From assembly GCA_033063855.1 (NCBI GenBank), contig CP093830.1:17670854-17734853 (forward strand): a DNA stretch of 64,000 bases, in the 5' to 3' direction. Shown piece after piece: positions 9,869 through 23,610 of the stretch. Positions within the stretch are counted from its first letter, which is position 1. Every line of letters begins with the position of its first letter. Origin of the DNA: Smittia aterrima (lineage: Eukaryota; Arthropoda; Insecta; Diptera; Chironomidae). The notes below the pieces were generated by a model, which worked only from the letters and a program-made list of their open reading frames with translations, had not been told where the DNA came from and made no database searches. The position numbers were made by a program, and so were the translations under genes.

Positions 9869-12444
9869 AGCAAATTTCTCATCGCGTTTTCAATCGAGCG
9901 CGAGAGTTTTTACGTGTTAAAGATAAGAATCTTAATTCGTTGTAACCAGGAAATGCGACATGCAATCGAACAGAAGCAGAATCAGTTCGGACGATGCATT
10001 TCTACCTGCGCCACTTGCGTCGGACCTGCAAAAAAATATTTTTCCCACACTTGAGATGATCTAATTCTTTTTTTCTGTGCGATATTTCATGAACGGTCAT
10101 TTCTCATGGTCAATGGCAAAAAAAAAGAGATTTCAACAAACTTGTTCGCAGTTCTAAACTGAAATTGCTCAATTCAAGATTTGTCAATGAGACAATAAAG
10201 CAAACTGTGGTTGACTTTGGTTCGGGTGCTCTCAACATTTCATTGAGGTCCCACACACGATCCGAGAGAATTTCTTTTGTTACACGCTGATCTTTTGATT
10301 TGAGAGATGAATGAAACGAGAATAGTTTGAGACGAATAAAAATATCTTTTGGATCAATAAATTTCTGAAAAAAGGTTTTCGAGAATGTCCCGATCCATGA
10401 AACATTTTTATTACGATATCGACTATTAATCATGAATGAAATTTCTTTATTACCGAGAAGAACGGACGAAATATTTCGTTTGACATTTAATAACATCGTG
10501 TTGATTTATTTGAGGATAAAACTTATTTAGTGGAATGAGATTTTATGACGACTTCTAGCTTGCTACCTTTTAGGACGACCTTTCGCCGTGGAGACTTAAT
10601 TAATTGCCTTGAGATTGAATTGATATGAAGTTGAGGATGGCTAGATGAAGTTAAAAGATGTTAAACACAAAATATCCAATCCCTAGTCTTGCCTCGTTTA
10701 TTGAACCTAATTTAGAAGTTGCTATCGCTAACTCAAATCGATACATTTAGCTGCAGGTGCTAAGAGATTTATTTAAGTGGTTTGGAGTTTTATAGTTTAG
10801 CAATTTATGTCTCAGTCATGCAACTCGTTAACTCGTCGAAAGCAATAAAGGTCAGAAAATAGTTTTTCGGAAATTCAGAAAAGCAAGAAGACAATTAAAG
10901 GAAGACTGTTTGACATCGGATGCAAATCGAAATTTGAAAATTAATAAAATCAAAATTTCAATTCGATTATCAAAGCAAATTCGAATCAAGTCGATGAACC
11001 TTCAAATCGGATGTGTTTTGACCGTTCGCAGTTTATTAAATCATTAGTCACCGCCAGCTAAAGCGGATTTCACAATCGAACAACTTTTTGTTCGCGGTTG
11101 GTTTGAGATAAATAAATAAAAAAAGAAAGAATTCTCTGCTTTAACAGTTTGAGGTCAATAAGCGTTCAATCATTTGTAATTCCTTTATAAACACCAAAGA
11201 AGCAGAGCACAAAAAACAATGAATGGAGACAAATAAATCCAATTAATATTAAATGCGTGTATGTCGCACACTGCACGACGACGAGAGGAGAACAGAAGCA
11301 AAATAAATAAAATGCCAATTTTCTGAAACAGGTTTTGAATCTTTTTTTTTTCGAGAAAAGTGCAGCGGAGAAAATTGCAAATTGTGCATTTTGAGCTTGT
11401 TAAAATATCTTCAACTTTTTTTTTCGCTTTATTTTCCTCGTTGACTGACCGAGAAGGAAAAGTATTCGAATAACTTAAAATTATCCAATAATAAAATAAC
11501 ACGCCATTTTGATAGATTTAAATTCAACATTTGTTATGTCTTAATTAACTTTCGAATCGCAAACGTTCTGAATTAACTTTGCATAAACGCGCTTGATGAA
11601 AGCTAAATCATTTCTTTACTCTCTCACTCACTATTCGCTTTTGAGTTGATTGGAAATACGTTGTGTTACCAATTATGCAATAAACTGCAATGACTTCAAC
11701 TTGAAATAGAGCTAACGATTTCATTTCAATTTAAAATCTGTCAACGTTGTTTTCGTGGTCATTATTCTTGTGTGCATTTTGTTTTAAACTTCTCCAGCGT
11801 GACAGTTGAAAGCGACGATCGAAGAAACTGTGATGTTCATTATAATATTATTCGACAATTCTTTCTGTCCATTTCATAGCAATTTATTTTTCGATATCTG
11901 GAAAATAATGATCATTGAAAGCAGCACCAAGCCACATATCAGTTTGAGATCTGAAAGCGATAAATCTGCTCTCGAGTGGAAAGATCTCTTCCGATACGAT
12001 CTTAAATTATTTATGATTGTAAATGCGTTTAGTCTGTTATTCATAATTGAAATTAACATTAAACACCTTTCTTTAGTTCGATTCGTTGGGTTTTCAGAAA
12101 GAATTAGATTAAACGACTTCAAGCAAGAGAGAAAGAGATGAGAATCGTGTGGAATAGATTAATTGCTCGATGCAAACATAAATCAAAATAAAATTAAAAA
12201 TGCGAAATTAAAACTTTTAAATCAAAATAATTTTTTTTTGTGTAAAATATTTGTCTTTAATGTTTTGATTGCAATAAAACATTGCAACATTAATCAAACA
12301 TTAAAACATCAATGAAACATTGCGATCATGTTGTGATCCAAAGTGGGCGTGTCCTCTCGTCATTTTGTTGTTCACTACAATCAAAAAGTTGTGAAAGTGT
12401 TGACCGCTGCTGAATCGAATTCGATCAACTTCATGCTAGCAATC
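9869..12444. other. Non-coding interval between amylase and msh copy 2
   Basis: About 2.6 kb, AT-rich. A frame of 128 codons at 10110-10496 (minus) and one of 111 codons at 11806-12141 have no recognisable domain. Near 12270-12330 the word AACATT recurs several times in loose tandem. No other feature was seen. Confidence 0.45.
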
Positions 12445-12479
12445 TCAGTTTACATTCAAAACCCGCTCTGAGCAGTCGA
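12445..12479 (+). promoter_or_regulatory. Initiator plus DPE-like core promoter of msh copy 2
   Basis: TCAGTT at 12445-12450 (putative +1 A at 12447) is followed at +28 by AGTCGA (12474-12479), fitting the RGWYV downstream promoter element. The leader to the ATG at 12749 would be about 302 bases. Spacing and sequence match the pair in front of copy 1, although the surrounding DNA has diverged. Confidence 0.5.
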
Positions 12480-12748
12480 GTCTGTCGTCACGAAATTCGA
12501 CTGTGGAAGAAAGAATAAGAAAAATATCAACGCGCTTGAGAGATTAAGTGATTAAGTCAATTAAACACTTATTTGTAGTTAATTTTCTTCGACGTCAAAA
12601 CGATTGTTGACTTTCTTGATTATTCATGAGCCATAAAGTATCTGATGTTAAAAAGAAATGAATTTCATCTAACATACCGTGAATAAACAAATGAAACCTT
12701 GAGTATATCAAACACTGGATTAAATGACAAAAAGTTGAAATAAATTTT

Positions 12749-13855
12749 ATGGACTCAAGTATTGTGAAATCTCCAAAAATGACTGTGACCCCTTTGCGCT
12801 TGGTTACGATGTCTAGTCCGTCGGTAACTGCAGCAGAATCTCCGCCGCAAACAAAAACTACAACAACAAGAGTTAGCAACTTTAGCGTTGCTTCGCTATT
12901 AGCGGATACTCGTTCAAAGACTCCACCGCCATCGAGAATCATCGCAAATCATATTAATAACAACAACAATGAGATTTGTCTCACGCCGAAGAATCTTTCG
13001 ATGTCTCAGGCCAGCTCGTGTTCACCAAACTCACAACATAACGACAGCACAAATTCGATAAAGCACAATGACAGTGAATTACTTGATCAAAGATCTCACA
13101 CGCCACACAGTTCGATCGCGTCTGATGACTACGAGGACTCGATGCATGGCGACGAAGATGACGAGGATGTCGATATCGAAGAGATGAACAGTGAAAATAG
13201 TACAAAACCATCAGGAGTGTCAATGTTAGGCGGAGCTGCTCCAATCAGACCAACTCCGTTCAGTGCACTCGCAGCAGCAGCCGCTGCTTGGGGTGGAATG
13301 GGAAATGGAGTTCCTGGATGGCCAGGACGACCAGGAATGCCACCATTTGGCCCACCTGGACTCTTCCCAGGACAAGGATTTCCAAATCAAATGAATGGAG
13401 GTGAGAAAATAATTATTTTAAATCAAATCGAAACATTGAGGAAGATTAATTCAAGTTTATGATTAATTTCAAATATAAAACGCTCTGACAACTAAATTTA
13501 TTACTCATTCGCAGATAATGAACCGCCGAGGCTAAAGTGTCATCTCAGAAAGCATAAACCAAACAGAAAACCTCGAACTCCCTTCACCACTCAACAACTC
13601 TTATCACTCGAGAAAAAGTTCCGAGAGAAACAATATTTGAGCATAGCAGAGCGAGCAGAATTCTCATCATCACTTCGACTAACTGAGACACAAGTAAAAA
13701 TTTGGTTTCAAAATCGTCGAGCAAAAGCTAAACGACTTCAAGAGGCTGAGCTGGAAAAGATTAAAATGGCAGCGCTCGGTCGAGCCGGTGGAGCTCAACT
13801 CTACATGGGCTACTTCCATCCAAGTCTCATGGGCGGCGCAATGCATCTCGGATAA
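12749..13855 (+). CDS. Dr: Drop/msh (Msx-class) homeobox transcription factor, copy 2
   Basis: Paralogue of the genes at 2255-3601 and 23611-24709. Exon 1 is 12749-13400 and exon 2 is 13515-13855; the phase-1 intron is only 114 bases (GTGAGA...TTCGCAG). The product is 330 residues. Order of parts: a distinct N-terminus (MDSSIVKSPKMTVTPLRL), the eh1-like FSVASLLA, the acidic and Ala/Gly/Pro-rich segment, a homeodomain at about residues 234-293 (WFQNRRAKAKRLQ), and the tail YMGYFHPSLMGGAMHLG. The N-terminal 50 residues carry most of the substitutions, with Thr-rich changes (TKTTTTRVSN), while the acidic to Pro-rich part is nearly unchanged at DNA level. It is transcribed away from amylase and towards copy 3. 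It looks fully functional. Confidence 0.93.
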
Positions 13856-13870
13856 GAAAATAATTTCGCA

Positions 13871-13880
13871 GTGTACTTAA
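13871..13880 (+). promoter_or_regulatory. GTGTACTTAA word in 3' UTR of msh copy 2
   Basis: Lies 15 bases after the stop codon and matches the GTGTACTTAA found just after the stops of copies 1 and 3. The AAAAGTGCCAAAA companion word of those copies was not found here. Confidence 0.35.
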
Positions 13881-16800
13881 GACAAGACAAGACTTTACGC
13901 AATCAAACCTATCGTGAGCCCTTTACAATTAAGATTTCAGTTCACCAATCATCATCTACCCAGAGACTTTCGCAACGTGATAATTTCGAAAGTTTTATTA
14001 AAGATGTCATTCCTCAAAAAAAGTTGATTTGTATTTATTTTGTTAAATGTGATTTGATTTGATGAGTGTAAATATATCGTAAAAAAATATGAAAAGAAAA
14101 GTTCGTTAAAGTGCAGACGAAAGATTTGCAAACAAGAAGAATCAATTCTCGCACCTTTTCAGCCTCAATCGTCTGCGCAACAAGCGTAATTGTGAATCAG
14201 CTTCTCCGAACGATTTAACAATCGCATAATTAAGAAAGTTGATTCATGGAAACTTGTGTTCACAATCGCACTAAGCTGCGATCTCCTCGCCTGATGTCAA
14301 GTAGCATTAACACCTTTGCGTTTGTAAACATTCGAAGCAATAAAACCTGAATTGAAGCCATAAACATAAATCTTAATGAGCAGCTTTGCGAGATAAAAAG
14401 TTGACGGTTAAAGCCAATCCAAAGCGATTTAAACTTCAGAGATTGAAAAGATTTTAGTTTATTGGCTTGAAAGAAAATGTTGGCAATCAAATTATGTTTG
14501 TTGAAAATAAAAAAAAATGAAAAACTCTCGCACTCACTCACATTTACACAACTGAGCTGTATTTGATGGCTTCCTGTTCGGTCTCGTCGCGTTATAAATT
14601 AATTCCATTATCTCATCCCAACAATCAATGCAAAACATTTTTATTAATTACATTTCGAGTTTATGTTTTCAACTCTCGAAGTGTTTTGTTGAGAGAGGAA
14701 TAAATTTTTCAACACCATCATGTCAAATGAAATAATTTTATTTCGGTCATAACTCTTCGTTCCTCGACTGCGAATGAATCGCATTAATTCCGTCAGTCAT
14801 CGAGCGAATAGTTTACACTCGAGTTATCCTACGAAACTCTAAACTCACTCGGATGTCGTAAAAAACGAAGAGAAATTAAAATTTTTAATTGTTTAATGAA
14901 ATTCATCAGCAATTTCTAAGCAATTAACGGAGCTAACTCCGCCATGGTTGTTCCCATAAATTTAAATCGATAATGTTCGCTTCTATCAATTTGGAGAGAC
15001 ATAGATTCTTGACTGGATAATAGAGAAAACCAAACGCAGAACCTTTTGCTTTAGCTTATTTATTGGATCACCCGAGAACGAGGCACAGGCCGTCCAATGT
15101 CGTTTATCTAACAACACAAAAGTCTCTTTTTAATGATGCGCTTTCACAGGAAATTTGAGAAGATTATTCGGGCTCGATATCCGAAAAAAACGAGCTTACG
15201 AAAATCGAAACAGAAGCCAATAAAATGAAACAAACGAAATAATAATGAAGTAGCAATTGAGAATAAATTAAATACTTTATCTTATGCTTTCCTCTCCATG
15301 CGATCAGCTCACGGGCTCGGCCTCTATCTCTCTCTCACGAACGACCCGAGAGCAAATAAGAATGATGGAAAATTTATTGCGAAAAATTAATTAAATGGTG
15401 ATACTGCAAGGAGCAGAGAGGCGAACAGAGAGTTAAGAGGAAATTTGTGAATCTTTTATTGGATTTTGGTCTCGTTTCTCGAATTAAAACTTTGACGCCG
15501 TTTGTTTTACTCTTCCTCGTTTCCCTTTTTCGGGTTATCGTCTCTCGATGTAGCTTCTGGTATTTAATTGTTCACTGTTTCCCTTTGCGACGATATCTCG
15601 TAGCATCATCGCGCTCATTTAACATGATTTGTTTTATGTGATTTAAATGGAATTTGAATGCAATAAATTCGTGGAAGAAGCGATCGAAAGGCAAAGCTCG
15701 CTATCGATGTCGCAGCAAGTAATAAATTTAATTTAATAACAACTTAATTATCTGCAATTGAAAACGAGGAGGAATGAGAAGAAATATTCATAAACAATAC
15801 GACAATCGAGCAAAGTAATTTCCAAACATAAATAGTAATTGTTTTCGTCGAGCATAATTTGCATAAATTGAAGGTAAGCGACTTGCAATCTCGAAAAGTT
15901 TCATCACGTGCGCGCTTTGTTTGTGTGGTCAACGTTTTAAGCTAAGCTTCGCTGATTAAGATTGTGAGGTGAGCGAATGGAAGTTTTTAGAAAAATCTAA
16001 ACTCCTTTCTTCATTGAGTTGAACAAACAACTTTTCATCTTCTTCTCTTGAGACTTTGAGAGAAGAGCGATTCATTAAAACGTCGCGCCATTTACGGGCT
16101 TTTAGCATTTCGCGGTTTGTTGCAATCGAACGGTCATTATACGATTTGCATAACATCATTAGTCACTGCATTTAGGTGAATTCAAAGCCTCAAATGAGCG
16201 GCTTTATAATTCGATGAGCTTCATTATAACCGAAAAATCGAGTGAATTTCCGCGGGCCCGACTCAGTAAATGAGACAAATAAATTACTCGTGCATACTTT
16301 TGACGCTTTCAACGTAATTTCAATCTCGTTAAAATACCAACAGATGAGATTGCCGACGAGCGAGAGAGAAGTAAAGAATGTAATAATAAACATTATGCGC
16401 TATTTGTAACCACTTTTGTATCGAAACTGAAAATGAGGTAAGAAAATTTACCGCAGAAATGTTTGTTGCCGTTTCGATAAAAAGGCTGAAACATGAGAAA
16501 ATTGAATTACTAATTTATCGGATTTATTGTCGGGGAAACGAACAACGAGAGAGCTTTCGTGAGGAGAAATGGGAGGAAAAAATCGTTCGACAATCCAAAG
16601 AAGGAGTTTATCAACATCAGATAAGAGCAGAGAAACAATGAAATTGTTGGCGAAAACCAAAAGAAAACGGAATCGAGGCACTTTCTTGAATTGATCACAA
16701 AGCGACTGAGATTCAACTTTTGACAAATTTGGCATTTAAAATTACTGAATTCCATCCCGAATTGCCAATCTTATGTTTCTCAGCACGAAGCCTCGCTCGA

Positions 16801-19800
16801 TGATCTGGCAATACACAAACATCGAGAAGCAGCGGAAAAGAAATAACAATTCAGCTTTTCTGAAAAATCGATTTCACTCCCAATTACTGCCTCTTAAATC
16901 TCTTAACACTCATTTTTGGATTCTTTTGTCGTCGTCGTCGTTCATTTCTTATAAGGCAACGATTGTGCAAAGCTGCGAGAGTGAGAGCATACAAAGTGCA
17001 GGAGAAAAGTCTTTTTTTTTGTTGTCTTCAACGAGAAACCTCAATCATGCTTTAATTGCGCTCAAACGATAATCGTGTAATGGTAAATTGATTTGAGTTT
17101 TATTCAGTCAATAAAGTTTAAGTGAGAGCTGACTCTGCACTCATTATAAGTTTTTTATTTCGGGGAATTGTCTGTCACGACTTTTGCAACGCTCTTTGCT
17201 GCAATCTGTTGCTAATTTTTCATTGGAATTAATGATTTCAGTCAACAAACCTTTAACTCCTGCAACATTTTATTTTTTAATGAACCGCTCGATCGTCTTC
17301 CGTTTGGAGAACTTAACGCTACTCGACTTTAGCGCTTTCATTCTGATTGACTGCAATAAATCTTTTTTCTCTAAGTTTTTATCGCTTCGAAGTCTAGTTC
17401 AAGATGTTTAAGTAGCTCATAAATTGTCTGTTTGTCGCTAGTCGACGTAGTGAAAGTTGTCATCTTTCTTACCTTCTTTTACACTACAAAGTATTTTCTC
17501 CGCCACTCTCGAGTCGTCGCTTAATGCCTTCATCTCTATGTAAATCAAAAGTGCCGGTCGTAAAGGCGAAAAGACGTTTGAGATATCCCCGAAAAGAAAA
17601 TATTTTTGTTTTTCATTTAAATTCGAATTATAAATTTGTCGTTTCGCGAGTTATGAAAGCAGAAAATAACAACAACTCTTGAATATTCAAATGGCAAAGT
17701 CAGCCACCCAGCGAAGAAGCCTGTGCCGTCATAAAACGCAAATTTATTAGCGGAAAAAAAGTTTTTCAGGGAAAAAAAACTTGAAACTTCTTCATATTTT
17801 GCTTCAACAGCTGAAGTCTCGCGTTTTTATTAATTTCGATAATTTTATTCCCACTTTTATTGCTCGCAATTAATAAATTCTCAACCTTTATCGTTGAGCT
17901 CGAGATTATCAAATCAAATTTCACGGAGGAATAAAAATTGGGATCATCGCGCGTGTGAGAGGAGAGGGAACAACAAAATCAATTTACGAACTAAAATTAA
18001 ATCATCACAGTCGTTCATTCGTTTATTAAGCACAGCATGAAAGCAAACGCTCTTTACTTCGTCTTTTGATTCATGAAGCGTTTAAGAGTCGAAATTGCCA
18101 TGTTATTGGGGCTTTTGCGTAGTTTATTATTGATATCATTAACTAATACGCCGCCCGCTGTGTCTCAGCCTTAAAAACGGAAAGCGAGCTTGAGCGTTGA
18201 TGCGAGGGGATAATAAAAAGTTACACTTTAGTGTCCGCTCGTTTTATGATCTCTCAGCTGCAAATTATTCTCTAACTAGAGAAGGATCTGAATTAATTCA
18301 GTGTGACTTTAATGCTGCTTTGATTTATCGTCAGCGATTATGCGGAATGACAAGTCCAAAGGCGCTTTCAGGAGAATTCGCGAGTTTTATAATTAAATTT
18401 GTGCTTCGTTCGATTCGTTCGACGCCCACTGCAACTTCTTTTCCGCGCCGGGCAATTAATTTGCGCAGTCGAATCATTCGATGAGCGCAAACAAAAAAAA
18501 AATATTCAAATTAATTAATACTCTAATTTGAATTTTTATTGAACCAAATCCAATTTTTGTGTTCGAACGAAGGCCTCTCGATATTTCAACCCGATAATCA
18601 CTTTTCCCATTGCGATCTCCTCTCCTCTCGAGCTTTTAACTCCTTGATTGTTAAATTTAATGTGCAGAAACTGAAACCTCGCCGATAGAAACTAATTAAA
18701 ACATATCTAATTGCCTTCGTAAATTTTAAAATTAACATTTTTATTGATTTTAGAGCTGAGCAGCTCAAAGACTTCATTCTCCATCTATAGCTCGAAGGTT
18801 TTGTGTTTCCATTGAATGATCGTCCCAAAACAACGGAAAACTAATTAAGACATCTCACCGTCTCGATTCCAAAGAAATTGTTATCTCGACTGTTCCATCA
18901 AGTTTTGTTTTTGTTTTCTTGCCTTCATCGCGCTATGCCGAGTGATATAGAAGAGTTATTAATTTTAATGTTCGCCTTTTGAATGAGATTTTGAGAGATA
19001 AAAATGCGAGAAGACTGTTCAATAACTCCTCGTGAAGTTATGACTTTGCTTCCACTTTTTTTCAGCCTCTCAATCAGTTCGTTGTGTAGGTCGACTGACC
19101 AAGAAAAATCAATGAAATTAAAGATTCAACTAAGAGAAGAAAACCTTTTTGTCGACGGGAGAAAATCAATATTTTGTTTAATTTTTTTTTGTCACCCTTG
19201 CGCAGATTTCACAGAGAGAGTCTCCATCTTTCTCGTTCTCCCCCTTTAAACGGTTAATTGGCCATCGTTTGATGATCAACGCAGGCGCTGTCAACAACAT
19301 TTCACCGAGAGAAGAAAAACTTTAAGACAACAAGCGGGAAAATCAATTTGTTTAAAAGCTGGAAAAGTTTGAAATTTGTTTTTGAAGATACCGAAAATGC
19401 CGACAAGTGTTGTTTCGTCGGAAGTGTAATCACATCACTTAACCATCTTTCTCTTTTCTCTCTGAGTTCGTGGGTTAAGTTTACTTTCATAGGCTGACCA
19501 GTTGTATCTCAAATCTCTTCTTGTCATGAGTCGAACTGTCTAGTCAGCATAATGTCAACATCATTATCTGTTTGAACTTGGATCTTTTCACGGCACTTCA
19601 TTGACTAATCAATAACACTTCATGCCTCTCTCACTCGATCGATGAAGCTTCAATTCATTGTTAATTGGAGTTCATTATTCAAAAATTAGCTCGTTCAATA
19701 GACGAACGACTCGCGATCGAAAATTGCCGCGCTTGTGATTGAAACTCTTAAATATCCGAGTCGCATGATAATCGACTTGAAAATTGCTTGCACAAACAAT

Positions 19801-22800
19801 TGAATTCAAATAAAATAAACTTTTTCATTTATCACCTTTAATTGTCTGAATATCTTCGAGTGATTTGAACTCGATAATTTATCTAACGACTCTCATACTC
19901 GGAACATCATAAATAGTTCATTTACGAGCTTGAAATCAATCACGAGCGATTCTTCTCTTTCAGAAGCAGTTGAAGAATGTTGAAGGATTAAAATTTCTGA
20001 TGAATCATGTGGAAGTCGTTCGTTTGAACATAAACAGTCAAGTGTTGATTGAAATACGTTCTTAATAAATCAATATCAATAAAATCTCAATCGAGATTTG
20101 ATTGGAGTGATAAATTAAGTCTCATTCACGATTAATTCTTCGTTTGAATGGAGTTGTTGTGAAGCCATCTCTCTCTCTCTCCACTCGTCCCTGTCGTCCG
20201 TCGATGAAGAATCATTTAACGACTTCGACTGCCTCATCGCGAGTCGAAGCAGCGAAGAGGAAAACAGTGAATGCAAAAACAAATACAAGTCAAGCTACAA
20301 AGGAAGCCGAAACAATAAAAGATTAAACAAAATTAACACCTTGCAAAAGCGTTTTGTTTGAGAGTTTCGAGATAAACAGAGAAGCAGCAAACGCTGGTGG
20401 TAGATCTCTCGGTCTTCCTCTTCTTCCAAACTTCACTGTTTCTTATTTAAACTTACTCAAAATAAAAAGATGAGTAATGAATGTTGTCTAAAGAAGATTC
20501 TCCATCGATTCAAAAGTTCGTGTTGTGTATTCAAACAATTTTCGAGTTATTATGCTATTTACCATTTATCATGAGGCGATTATTGTGTTGCGAAGAGATT
20601 TCCTAACAAAGCTCTTCTTTAATCTTTTCCGCGGCTAATTTACCAACAGATACACATTAAATCGAAACATTCGATGTTGTTTGCGATAAACTGCTCAACT
20701 TTAAAGACGTTTAAGCATTGATTACTCATTTCCAGACACTTGACTTCGAGAAGGATGCGAATGTTTGAGTTTAATGCTTTTTTAAACAGCGACACAAAGC
20801 GAGAAGCCGCAACGGAAGCAGAGAGATTAAGTGTGCCGAAAGAATCCTTTAAATTCTGCAGCCTATTGACATGAGCACCATCCTCGGTCGCTTTAAGTGG
20901 TGTAAATAATTTTGAAAGATCAAAGGAGTCGCTACGCTCTTTACTGTCGGTCGATTAGGATGAGAAATAAAAAAATCCTTTTATTGCCTTCATAATTAGC
21001 TCTAAAAATGTGTGATAACATCTTTGGTGGTCCAGCTCATCTCTGATTGCTTTGAATGTAAGTTGTTAAAATGTGAGAACGTAATTAAAAGAAAAGTGAT
21101 GATGAATTAAAATTAGAGACATAGCAGAACGTTAATGGATTTGATGAAGGGATTTTTATTCGAAGAGTGACCTAGTTCTTCTCATGAAGACACAAAGAAC
21201 CTTTTGAGCTTCTATCTCTAACTATAAACTCATCAGAAAGAAATATATTAACAAAGACAGCTGCGAATAAAAAACCCTTCACCAGGCAAAAGAACTTTCT
21301 CGCGCGCGCAGCTGTCAAAATTATAAAATGATCTGTTAACAAACCACCAAAGATGCTGCCATTAAAAAGTTTGTTGATTGCGCATCATCATTCATAAATT
21401 AGGCAACAAAAGGCTTCTCATAAGTGGCGGGCTATCGTAAAGGCATCGAATAAATTGAAAATTACAAGCCACGCTCAGTTCGACGAGTCAAAATATTTTT
21501 GTGCTCACAAATTTATGATTCATCGACAAGTCTCTTTTTTATCGGCGAGAAGAGTTCGAATGATTTAGGAGCTTCACCTGTGAGAAGTCTCATCCCCAAA
21601 CTGATCCCTAAACTGAATGCTAATGATGATTTATTACGAATTAATTATGAAGCTTCTCTGATAATTAAATCAAAGAGCTTCAACGAGAGAGTGAGAGAGC
21701 TGAGGAAAGGTAAATAAATAAATCCGAAATTGGCGAAATGGCGTCATGAAATTAGACTCACTTCGCAGGTTTTTTCGCTATAATTCAATTGCAGTTTTTA
21801 TTGGCTTCGAGCGCATAAAAACGCCACGTTTTTTTCGAATAAATTTCACATTTGCAGAAGGCAATAAATTCTACTTTTGCTTCATGAATTTAAATTTTTG
21901 TGTATTATTCAATTCATTGAAATTAAAACACAAACGAGTCTGAAACAATAAGCTTCGAGCATAAAATATGTTCATGGCGTTTTCATGCTTCGAATGCAGC
22001 TCATGCATTGATTTTCTTCTTTTTTGTTTTTGCTGAAATCCTCTCTTGCATTTATGTATGTGGCAAAGTCTTTTGTTTTTATTATAATATTAACCAAGAT
22101 TTTCTTTCAACATCCTTTGGCTTAAGCAGAGCCAAGTGAAATCGTGAAGTGTTCTAGGAAACGGCTGAAAGAGCGAGTGAAAACATCTTAATTTAAATCT
22201 CATAAACTTTTATTTGCTGACTTTACATTATTCACGATTATTAGAGGGAAATATTGAGAAATATATTTCACGAACACAGAGAAAGGTCAAGTCAGCTCAG
22301 CTTTGGCGCACCGAACCATAAAAAGTTTACAGCGCGCCCTTGTCGGGAAATGTGATTTGTTCGACGATCTTCTTAATTTTTAATTCCTTTAAACTTTTAA
22401 GAAGTCTAATCAAATAAGCTGTAAAGTCCTCAAAAGGTGTTTGTTGTTCGAGAACTTCTCTTGTCATTGAATATTCATTGTCCAACTGTTTGTCAATTAC
22501 TTCTTTTACAACTATCGCTTTCAAAGTGTGAAAACTGTGACGAGGGTGGCCAACGTTCTTTTATTGTCGTTTCAGTTTTTGGCTTTTTTTTCGAAGGCAG
22601 AAAGAGAAAACAATTTATGAAGCAGCGTGACATGTGTCTCTGGAAATTATTAACTTCTTAATGTACTTTTAATGCTCTCACAATGGGACTTAGAGCGAGT
22701 GTTCCTGGAAATGTGAGCCCATTGGAAAGTACAAAATAAAAACCTTCTCAACAAACCATGAAATTGCATTCCATCGACGGAGCTTCGTTTTTTTTATTCA

Positions 22801-23540
22801 AGAAAAAAAAAATCATTAAGCAAGACGGTCGATAAATTCAATCAATTAATTGGAGCGACTGACAAGCAATCGATTTGCACCCGAGTGGGATCAATTAATA
22901 AAGCAAATCATTATCATAAAAAATCTTTATCTGCCTTATTGAGTCATTTGAGATAAAAGAGAATAAAAGATTGAACAAATTAAATGAAAAGTCCTGCTGA
23001 GAGTCGACTCCAGACGAACAACAGGCTTCTTACGATCAAATTAAAACTGAATCTATCAAAACAACCAGCAAATCGAGTGTCATCACATTTCTCTACGAAA
23101 CGACTTAATCTACTCAGGCAAAGCAATTAATGTAAAGATTTTGCATCGTTGGCTTTCATTTTAAATCAGAGGAAAAAATGTTTATTAAGTCATCAAAGTT
23201 TATGAGTTTGTGTGCGAGGCATTCGATGAAGCTAATCAAGTCATAAAAGTTTTATTTACGCAATTGCTAATGCGGGATCGAATGACAGCAGGTGGCTCCT
23301 TGCAGCTACGCCCGTCTCGATAAACTGACTGAGATTGGCTAACAGTGATCACAAAATTGAATTTATGAAGTGAAACTTGAATTGATTTAAAATCATTTTT
23401 TCCTTCTTTTTATTTATGATCGACTCGGGTCGAATAATTTCAAAATTTGTACAACATATACACTTAATTAAATTAATTTGAGTCTTTACTTGGTTTATTT
23501 ACAGGACTGGAGTATTTTTTATCATCAGCTTTTAAATTTA
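13881..23540. other. Large non-coding interval between convergent msh copies 2 and 3
   Basis: About 9.7 kb of AT-rich DNA with no coding region I can support. The many 60-99-codon frames are low in complexity or overlap on opposite strands. TAAT/ATTA clusters are frequent. No transposon ends, RNA genes or long repeats were seen. Confidence 0.5.
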
Positions 23541-23581
23541 TTTTGGCACTTTTCAATCAAGTTTAGCTGATTAAGTACACG
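23541..23581 (-). promoter_or_regulatory. Conserved 3' UTR words of msh copy 3
   Basis: CGTGTACTTAATC (23569-23581) and AAAAGTGCCAAAA (23541-23553) in mRNA sense, in the same order as after copy 1 (15 bases apart here, 20 there). An AATAAA polyadenylation signal follows at 23494-23499. Confidence 0.4.
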
Positions 23582-23610
23582 GCTTCACACACTTTCTATG
23601 GCTTTCTATC

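Noticed and set aside
10110..10496. 128-codon minus-strand frame
   Set aside because: No recognisable family or conserved motif; length is within what AT-poor patches give by chance in a 64-kb window.
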